Source of the DNA: Funneliformis mosseae
Lineage: Eukaryota; Glomeromycota; Glomeromycetes; Glomerales; Glomeraceae
Length of the DNA: 13,838 nucleotides
Direction: 5' to 3'
Assembly: GCA_910592005.1 (NCBI GenBank)
Contig: CAJVPP010002694.1
Coordinates: 1 to 13,838, forward strand
Positions 8,750 to 13,838 of this stretch are shown in pieces (the stretch's first letter is position 1; each line of letters starts with the position of its first letter). Made by a program: the position numbers and the translations under genes. The notes under the pieces were generated by a model that worked only from the letters and a program-made list of their open reading frames with translations, was not told where the DNA came from and did no database searches.

Positions 8750-9222
8750 TTTTGCATTATTGAAGTATTTTGAGTATACACTAACATTAAAACATGAATA
8801 GGATCATTAAAATTTTCCATAAATTTTTAATGCCTTTTTATTTATATTTTTATAACTGAAAATAATCTCTCAATCAGATTTAAATCTAGAGAATAAGGTA
8901 GTAGGAATTTAATTTTTCCATCTAATTCTTAAACAATATCAATAAAATCGCTATTATGATAAATTAACATTATCTATTATAAGAGGACTATTTTAACCAG
9001 AAAATGGATACATTTAAGGAATCTGATAGAACTTATTAAAAATTTATTAAGAATTTACATTTAAAAATATTTTAAGATAATTTATGGATCATATCACTTT
9101 TAGATAAAATAAAATCTTTAAATTTTTCTTTATTATAAAAACCTTTTATAATTTCTACAGTAATATATCCATCAAGTGATAATACAGGTAATATTATATA
9201 CTTTTTTTTCACGTAAAAAGAT
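8750..9222 (-). pseudogene. C-terminal half of a Tc1/mariner DD34E transposase
   Basis: Reading the minus strand from about 9210 gives YIILPVLSLDGYITVEIIKG with an open stretch to 9072, then after a stop a PFSG block, LIIDNVNLS, LDGKIKFLLPYSLDLNLIE and RLFSVIKI. These are the DDE_3-type transposase motifs. The second catalytic Asp (8972-8974) and the Glu (8869-8871) are intact. Allowing for a one-base deletion between them, they are 34 residues apart, the Tc1 DD34E spacing. The DNA-binding domain and first catalytic Asp are absent, because the frame runs straight into a microsatellite at 9226. The 74-codon open frame at 9072-9296 joins transposase sequence to repeat-encoded Gly-Ile residues and is not a real gene start. 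Confidence 0.8.
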
Positions 9223-9225
9223 ATT

Positions 9226-9276
9226 ATGCCAATGCCACCACCGCCAATGCCAGAGCTAATGCCAATGCCAATGCCA
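9226..9276. repeat. TGGCAT-type hexanucleotide microsatellite
   Basis: On the plus strand the unit ATGCCA (TGGCAT on the minus strand) is repeated imperfectly, with one ACCACCGCC and one GAGCTA interruption. On the minus strand it would encode a Gly-Ile/Gly-Gly run. It sits exactly at the truncation point of the Tc1-like transposase, so expansion or recombination at the repeat may have removed the 5' half. Confidence 0.85.
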
Positions 9277-9296
9277 AAAAAAGCCGATGTCATCAA

Positions 9297-9327
9297 TTAA
9301 TTGGTTAAAGATTTTTAGGCCGGTTCC
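9297..9327 (+). repeat. Copy 1 of a short dispersed repeat (GGTTAAAGATTTT..GGCC)
   Basis: TTGGTTAAAGATTTTTAGGC followed by CGGTTCC resembles TACCGGTTAAAGATTTTAGA at 13253-13272. It also resembles the minus strand of 13111-13130 (AACCGGTTAAAAATCCGGTC). All three share the core GGTTAAAxAT followed by a GG- or GACC-containing end. Confidence 0.5.
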
Positions 9328-9496
9328 AATCTCTACTGACGAAATAATGATTATTTACTTTCCTAGACTTTATAATTTATTTATTCCATGATTCAATTAA
9401 CTTTCTACTTCGATCAGATTTAATTTTTGTCTAATTTGCGCTTTAATACTTTATGAAGTTCAATATAAAATAAAATTTTGTTGGACATCATAAGCA
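9328..9496. other. Intergenic, nothing recognised
   Basis: AT-rich sequence without coding blocks. It ends at the first ACTGCTCTTTA motif of the repeat set that flanks the GC-rich block. Confidence 0.4.
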
Positions 9497-9498
9497 TG

Positions 9499-9509
9499 AC
9501 TGCTCTTTA
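9499..9509 (+). repeat. First ACTGCTCTTTA motif
   Basis: The same motif recurs at 9586-9596 and 10040-10050. Each copy is followed by an AT-rich run with TTAATTTT or similar. This copy lacks the ACGATG..GGCACT part seen before the other two. Confidence 0.55.
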
Positions 9510-9540
9510 TTTAATTTTTTGTTCTTATTTTTTTTTTTTT

Positions 9541-9600
9541 AACGATGTGGCACTGCCAGTCACTTTATTAATTTATTAAATCAAAACTGCTCTTTAATTT
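9541..9600 (+). repeat. Direct repeat left of the GC-rich block
   Basis: ACGATGTGGCACTGCCAGTC at 9542 followed by AAAACTGCTCTTTAATT at 9583 parallels ACGATGCGGCACTTGCCCAT at 10008 followed by AAAACTGCTCTTTAATT at 10037. The spacing between the two halves differs (41 versus 29 bases). The repeats lie about 460 bp apart and enclose the GC-rich segment. Confidence 0.65.
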
Positions 9601-9616
9601 TTATTTTTTTTTTTTT

Positions 9617-10036
9617 GGATTGTTTCTAGTGATCGGTCGCCCGAATATCTATGACTGCGGCTCGTATGTCCGATATGTCACCGCCGAAACACTAGCCATC
9701 GCGATAAGCTATACAAAGCGAGCGCCTCATGGCTAACCCCCAATGCTATCATAGTACGATGGATTCTGGCCAATTACTGGAAAGAGGAGTCTTTACCAAC
9801 CTAATTCGGAATAGCCGCCCGACACAGTTGATACGCCCAGACTGTCAAAATCACCTCGAGAATTAAGCTCGGGCCTCTCAAACCCTAATTGTACCATAGA
9901 CGCCACGGCGTTTCAAATAGAAACCACACGACTCTTGTTCAATCCAAGTTACACAGCGTCTACCATAGATCCGTCATGACCTTTTAACAGGGATGACTCC
10001 CTTGCAGACGATGCGGCACTTGCCCATTACAGGCCC
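9617..10036. other. GC-rich, CpG-rich block of unknown nature
   Basis: A hand count gives 175 G or C in the 360 bases 9661-10020 (49%), whereas the DNA on both sides is extremely AT-rich. CpG dinucleotides are frequent here and scarce around it. None of the frames is open: the best (plus strand from 9617) is broken by about five stops in roughly 137 codons, about what random sequence of this composition would give. I see no tRNA, rRNA or transposase motif. A short TACCATAGA repeat occurs at 9892 and 9961. A GTTCAATCC at 9937 resembles an RNA polymerase III B box, but no A box accompanies it. It could be a transferred fragment, a satellite unit, a promoter-type CpG island for the Kelch gene downstream, or an assembly artefact. 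Confidence 0.6.
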
Positions 10037-10059
10037 AAAACTGCTCTTTAATTAATTTT
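10008..10059 (+). repeat. Direct repeat right of the GC-rich block
   Basis: Partner of 9541-9600: ACGATGCGGCACTTGCCCAT, then AAAACTGCTCTTTAATT followed by AATTTT. This copy carries more G and C than the left one, consistent with less decay. Confidence 0.65.
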
Positions 10060-10195
10060 GGGAACAAAATACACAAATTAAGTCGTGTAACAAACAAAAT
10101 TATGCAGGTTAGTATACAAAAATTGTTTCATAAACAAAAAAAAAATAAAAATAAAAACAAAAAAAAAAGTTTTCCATTCAATTACGAAAATTAAC
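10060..10195 (+). promoter_or_regulatory. Upstream region of the Kelch pseudogene with A-rich tract
   Basis: This interval precedes the proposed ATG at 10196. It contains a long A-rich tract with short interruptions (about 10132-10168) directly before the start. That is typical of a poly(dA:dT) nucleosome-poor promoter or an A-rich 5' leader. No TATA box can be singled out in such AT-rich DNA. Confidence 0.3.
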
Positions 10196-11024
10196 ATGGC
10201 TTATTATAATTATATTTCATTTAATTTATTTCTTATTCTAATTATCTATCCCTTTTAGGAGTTGAATCATTTACTCCTCTAGGTCGTGCAGGCCATTCCT
10301 CTATTCTTTTCGAAAATAAAATTTATTTTTTTGGGGGAAATGTTGGAAATGAAAAAGATATCTAAACAAATGACGTATTTTTTCTTGATGTATCCCAACA
10401 GTTTAATGTGGATTTTCCGACATGGTCAGACCTTCCAACAAATTAAAAAATAAGATTTAAAAGTGCTAATGCAGCTATTACATTAAATAATAATAATAAT
10501 CGTATTTACTTAATTGGAGGAGTAATGCAAAATCAAAATAATGTAGATTCCTTTACCTCACTGGTACATATATTCAGTCCAAAATCAGGACAATGGGAAG
10601 TACCAATTATTACGGGGAAATAACCAGCGAGACGAAGATTCGTACAAGGCGTTACTGATGATTTGGAAAATATTAATGTTTTTGGTGGATCAGCCGATCG
10701 CTTCGTAGGAAAAGAAATCGTTCAATATTTTAATAATATGATAATATTTAATACTAATGGTTTAACGTGGTCTGATACACTCATTGGCAATGCTCCTTCA
10801 AGCCGAGCCATCTATACTGCAACATTATTACCAAACGGTGAAATTATATATATTGGAGGTGTTGAACTAGTTGATAATTCTTTGAAAGCAGTAGATATTA
10901 ATCAAATTCATATTTATTATAAAACAAAATACTTGGTCAGTAATGGTAATTATGCATTTGTAGTTACTATTATTCTTGTTAAATTAATTAAAAGTAATTA
11001 AATTTAAAAATTTTATTAATCAAG

Positions 11025-11081
11025 CAATAAATAATGGTCAAATTGAAATCGAATCCCGCCTTTATCATTCAGCAATATTAA
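11025..11081 (+). other. Predicted internal exon of the Kelch pseudogene
   Basis: This exon follows an acceptor AG at 11023-11024. It encodes NNGQIEIESRLYHSAIL and ends before GTATTAATT at 11082. It joins the next exon at 11159 in phase, giving the Kelch continuation SAILIPDGRIIIYGG. The upstream junction is not in phase with either candidate donor (10940 or 10946), which may be another lesion. Confidence 0.6.
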
Positions 11082-11158
11082 GTATTAATTAATTTTAAAT
11101 TTTTATTTTATTTTTTTTTATTTTAAAGTATTTTATTAAAATATTATATTAATTTCAG
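11082..11158 (+). other. Predicted intron of the Kelch pseudogene
   Basis: GTATTAATT donor and TTTCAG acceptor, 77 bp and very AT-rich. Splicing restores the reading frame across the junction between the SAIL and PDGRIIIYGG segments. Confidence 0.65.
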
Positions 11159-11440
11159 TTCCTGATGGAAGAATAATTATCTATGGTGGGGTAAAACCCA
11201 CCAGAGATTTGTTAAAAGTTGCACCAGATTGGCTGTTTTAAATACTCAAACAACTCCATTTGAATGTACTGCACACAAGTATCTTCAAATAATGGTAAAG
11301 TTCCATCACTTGCAGCGCATACAGCAAATTTTGTTGAAAATTATATGATTATAACCTTTGGTAACAATACTTCACTTTAATTGCTATTTAAATCGCAAAG
11401 ATTCTTATATTAACAAGTAAACGGATTTCTTGTATTATAG

Positions 11441-11733
11441 GAACTATTCTTCAACCAAATTTTTTTCCGATCTTTTTGAATACAAAAATTTATTTATTAG
11501 ATGTTAGAAATTATGCTTGGGTTGATAGTTTTGAATTTGAAAATAAAACCACACCTTCAAATACGACCTCAACAATTCCTGCTTCGGCACCTACGACTTC
11601 TGTGATAATTCGTGATAATGATAGTACAATGAAAATTGTAATTGGCACAATAAGTGGAATTATATGTACCGGAATATTTATAGCAATTGGAATTTTTGGT
11701 TATAAATGGTACCAGAAAAGAAATCAAGATTAA
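11441..11733 (+). other. Predicted last coding segment: final Kelch blade, stalk and membrane span
   Basis: This follows the TATAG acceptor at 11436-11440. The frame is open from there to TAA 11731-11733 and is the best preserved part of the gene. It carries NTKIYLLDVRNYAWVDSF, an Asn/Thr/Ser-rich linker with potential N-glycosylation sites (NKT, NTT), a hydrophobic span of about 22 residues and a short basic cytoplasmic end. The tail is only about ten residues, so the stop may be premature. Confidence 0.65.
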
Positions 11734-11757
11734 AATATTATGATATGAGAATTTCTG

Positions 11758-11800
11758 GTAATAATATTTAACACAATAATTTAATTTAATTTTTCTTTAG
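11758..11800 (+). other. Possible intron after the membrane span
   Basis: GTAATAATATT at 11758 and TTCTTTAG ending at 11800 make a plausible 43 bp intron, although the in-frame stop at 11731 precedes it. If real, the gene once continued into a cytoplasmic tail encoded after 11801. Confidence 0.35.
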
Positions 11801-11931
11801 ATATCATTACAAAATTATATAAAAAATCGAATGAAATTTATTTGTTATTCGGGCCCATTAAACTATTTGAATTAGGTTATTCTTATAACGTAACCTCACG
11901 ATTAAGTAGCAAGCATGAATATGAAGCATAA
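11801..11931 (+). pseudogene. Short open stretch, possible lost tail exon, unknown
   Basis: The frame beginning GATATCATTACA at 11800 is open for about 43 codons (including SNEIYLLFGPIKLFELGYSY and ending KHEYEA) and stops at TAA 11929-11931. It has slightly more G and C than its surroundings. I do not recognise it. It could be the tail exon of the Kelch gene or unrelated. Confidence 0.25.
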
Positions 11932-13110
11932 TCAAATCCAAGATAATAAACGAGGCATTTTCGTTTAAATGAATAAAATAAACTGCTTTATATTTTCGGA
12001 ATTTCAAAAGTACTAAATTTTAGATTTTGGTGCTTAAAATTGAAGATTTAAAAATATTTTCCACCTGCATATTTTAATTAGTTCTCTAATAAATTATCCC
12101 TAAAAAATTTACATACAGCACATTTAATAATATTTCCAAAACATTTCACCCCGCATGTATCTATGAATATGTAAATCGCAGTATAAAACAGTATCATTCT
12201 TTAATAAAGAGAAGAAAAAAAATAAAAATTAAATATTATAATTTTGGACGAGAAGAATTATTAAATAATATTTTGATTCAAAAGGGAGTTCAGTTTATTG
12301 AACTATAATTTAAGTAAATATCATCAATCCAACATACATTCAAAAACTTTATATGTCACGTTAGGCTTTGTAAAATTGACGTGGGACGTGATTGTGCGCG
12401 TACGAATAATAAACACAATTTAATGCAATGGACTATTGTTTTTAATTAAATAATAATCTTTTTAATTTGATATTAGTTAAATTCATTAACAAATAAACAA
12501 ACACCGTATTTTACACTCTAAATTCTCTCGTTATCGTTAATCCAAATATGCCACGCGAAAATAATTGGATTTATAAAATAAGTCTTTAAGTTTTATTTTG
12601 TATTTAAGCGTCATAATTTCTAAAAATCTAGAAAAAGAATGTCTTCGGTTTCCAAAATTTATTTTTCGCGGCAAGAATATAGAAAAAAAGAATGATTCGA
12701 GCTACAGAATACTATTACCTTAAGTAATTAATGTTTGTTTCTTCAAGGGGGTAATTCTCAACTTCGCAAAATATATTTTCTTGATACATTTTTTTCTTAC
12801 ATTTTTATCTAGTTTATTAGTGACCTCTTCTTAATTAATTTAACACTTTAGTTGGTTTGTTGATAGTAGAATTTAGAAAGTTCGACTTTTAAGTTTGCAC
12901 GATAATTAACTACATACGCAAATAAGCTATTGATGCTACATATTTTAAAAAATATTCTTCAAACAAGCTCAACATGATCACATAGGTCTGTGCGATAGTT
13001 TTGCTCCGAAAGTTAAAACGCCTGTGTAATCAATGTACAGTACATTTATTTTCATTATATTCAATTTCCTGATTTTTAATAATCTTAACGTTAAGCTGTT
13101 TGAACATAAT
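11932..13110. other. Non-coding AT-rich region, nothing firmly recognised
   Basis: No protein blocks are readable on either strand. A local patch richer in G and C lies at 12345-12412 (GACGTGGGACGTGATTGTGC and neighbours, with repeated GACGTG). It might be a degraded transposon end, but no partner was found. Confidence 0.4.
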
Positions 13111-13160
13111 GACCGGATTTTTAACCGGTTGATATAACTCCGCCGAAATTAATTTTCGGC
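13111..13160. repeat. Copy 2 of the CCGG-containing dispersed repeat with palindrome
   Basis: The minus strand of 13111-13130 reads AACCGGTTAAAAATCCGGTC, related to 9297-9327 and 13243-13281. It is followed at 13142-13160 by a near-perfect palindrome, GCCGAAATTAATTTTCGGC. Confidence 0.5.
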
Positions 13161-13242
13161 CAGAATTAAGATTTTTGTTATTTGCAGAATATTTAGAATA
13201 TTTCCAAATTAATAAATTAATAGTAGTTGCCTAAGTTATATT

Positions 13243-13281
13243 AATCGGTAATTTACCGGTTAAAGATTTTAGACCGAAATA
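13243..13281 (+). repeat. Copy 3 of the CCGG-containing dispersed repeat
   Basis: TACCGGTTAAAGATTTTAGA followed by CCGAAATA is related to the copies at 9297-9327 and 13111-13130. An internal inverted repeat, CGGTAATTTACCG, precedes the core at 13246-13258. Confidence 0.5.
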
Positions 13282-13838
13282 ACGAGAATAAAAATAATTA
13301 TTTATTAATTTTGTTTATTATTAGCACTATTATTAATATCGTGCTTAAAAATATTTAATTATGTAATGTTTTCGTTCAGATGCTATAATAACGTTAAGTT
13401 AAATTGAATAACCTTCAGGATAGGATATTTGATTTACAGTACATGCGAATACATATACATTCAAAATTATTCAGATTTATTTTGCAGAAATTAGAACTAC
13501 CGCATACTACTTAATATTAGGGATGCTAATGGTTACGGTCATAACCGGTGTTAGACCTGGAATCGTCTCAATCCAAGCTAACAAAACTAATAAACTTAAT
13601 ATCACAATTATCTTAAAGGCCTTTCCTAAGAGAAATTAACGATTAATAAACAAAAACAATTTATTATCATGATTCAATTGTGTATCACGATCAATCCTAT
13701 GATGAAGACAAGAAGAAGGTTGAAAGTATAATATAGTAACTTTATTAATACTGTAGATTTAAAGTCTAGTCCCAAGACTTATTCAGAAAACTATCTGATC
13801 GAACTCTGTCGACTCAAGGTCAACTTACAGGTCTATTT
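13282..13838. other. Non-coding region to the window edge
   Basis: No gene is recognised. A short hairpin, GGTTA-CGGTCA-TAACC, occurs at 13531-13546. From about 13700 the base composition becomes more even, which might mark the start of another element running off the window. Confidence 0.35.

Larger units (their letters stand above)
10196..11757 (+). pseudogene. Kelch-repeat, single-pass membrane protein gene, broken
   Basis: The ATG at 10196 opens a hydrophobic signal peptide (MAYYNYISFNLFLILIIYPF), which runs into TAG at 10256; the Kelch frame resumes at 10258, one base out. Kelch blades follow with FFGGN, LIGGV, VFGGS, YIGGV and IYGGV cores, then YLLDVRNYAWV. A Ser/Thr-rich stalk and a membrane span (IVIGTISGIICTGIFIAIGI) with a basic YKWYQKRNQD tail complete a type I surface protein. 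Kelch blades usually bind proteins or sugars, but the ligand is unknown. Lesions: TAA at 10363, 10444 and 10621, each where CAA (Gln) would fit; a frame change near 10910-10930; apparent one-base losses near 11230 (leading to TAA 11239-11241) and 11273; TAA at 11378. Introns are predicted at about 10940-11024, 11082-11158 and one ending at 11440. The final stop is TAA 11731-11733. Confidence 0.8.

Noticed and set aside
9072..9296. A 74-codon minus-strand gene with a Gly-Ile-rich N-terminus
   Set aside because: The N-terminal part is translated microsatellite and the rest is the middle of a Tc1-like transposase, so the apparent start is an accident of the junction.
9937..9945. RNA polymerase III B-box-like GTTCAATCC in the GC-rich block (tRNA or SINE)
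   Set aside because: No A box at suitable distance, no cloverleaf, no terminator-linked structure.
10078..10258. An intron from ATGCAG|GTTAGT (about 10108) to the TTTTAG at 10258 as the Kelch gene's first intron
   Set aside because: The splice would put the following Kelch sequence out of frame, and it would discard a good signal peptide starting at 10196. A one-base loss near 10255 is simpler.
10363..10623. Possible alternative genetic code with TAA read as Gln in the Kelch gene
   Set aside because: The same gene also has frameshifts, and nearby elements show TGA and TAG at Trp positions as well. Plain decay explains all of these without a code change.
13034..13445. ACAGTACAT words at 13036 and 13436 as a 400 bp periodic repeat
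   Set aside because: Similarity does not extend beyond the short core, so chance is sufficient.

Overview
The window looks like a piece of a very AT-rich, transposon-laden fungal genome, most likely an arbuscular mycorrhizal fungus of the Rhizophagus/Glomeromycotina type. That assignment is an inference. It rests on the base composition, on the mixture of decayed Ty3/Gypsy, Tigger/pogo-like and Tc1-like elements, and on a secreted, membrane-anchored Kelch protein gene of a style abundant in those fungi. No intact protein-coding gene is present. Almost everything recognisable is a pseudogene or transposon remnant, and the protein evidence comes from reading conserved family motifs through stops and frameshifts.

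Layout. Positions 1-73 are one terminal inverted repeat of a Tc1/mariner-like transposon that lies mostly to the left of the window, followed by a TA. From about 74 to 8420 lies one large, heavily decayed Ty3/Gypsy retrotransposon on the minus strand. Its 5' end (gag) is near 8400, protease near 7000, reverse transcriptase at 3180-2380, RNase H at 2260-2000 and integrase at 1650-650. Two younger elements are nested in its pol region. A 2.6 kb Tigger/pogo-like DNA transposon (4017-6635) has matching inverted termini, a TA duplication and a decayed DDD transposase. A roughly 490 bp insertion of unknown class (about 3181-3672) has an imperfect 8-10 bp target duplication, and removing it restores the pol reading frame. 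From 8750 to 9220 lies the C-terminal half of a Tc1-like DD34E transposase (minus strand), cut off at a TGGCAT-type microsatellite (9226-9276).

Positions 9541-10059 hold the strangest segment. It is a block of about 390-420 bp with close to 50% G+C and many CpG dinucleotides, inside DNA that is otherwise very AT-rich, and it is bracketed by diverged direct repeats. It has no recognisable gene. Directly downstream (10196-11757, plus strand) is a Kelch-repeat, signal-peptide, single-pass membrane protein gene with several introns. It is broken by at least three in-frame TAA codons and several one-base frameshifts. The last 2 kb (11932-13838) is non-coding as far as can be read. It carries copies of a short CCGG-containing repeat also found at 9297, and a few hairpins.

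The common thread is decay by G:C to A:T transitions. At four separate places (protease, reverse transcriptase, integrase and the Tigger transposase) the inferred catalytic acidic codon has changed from G-first to A-first. The broken Kelch gene has TAA codons where glutamine (CAA) would fit. The pieces therefore record successive waves of transposon insertion and inactivation, with a cell-surface gene family member caught at the edge.
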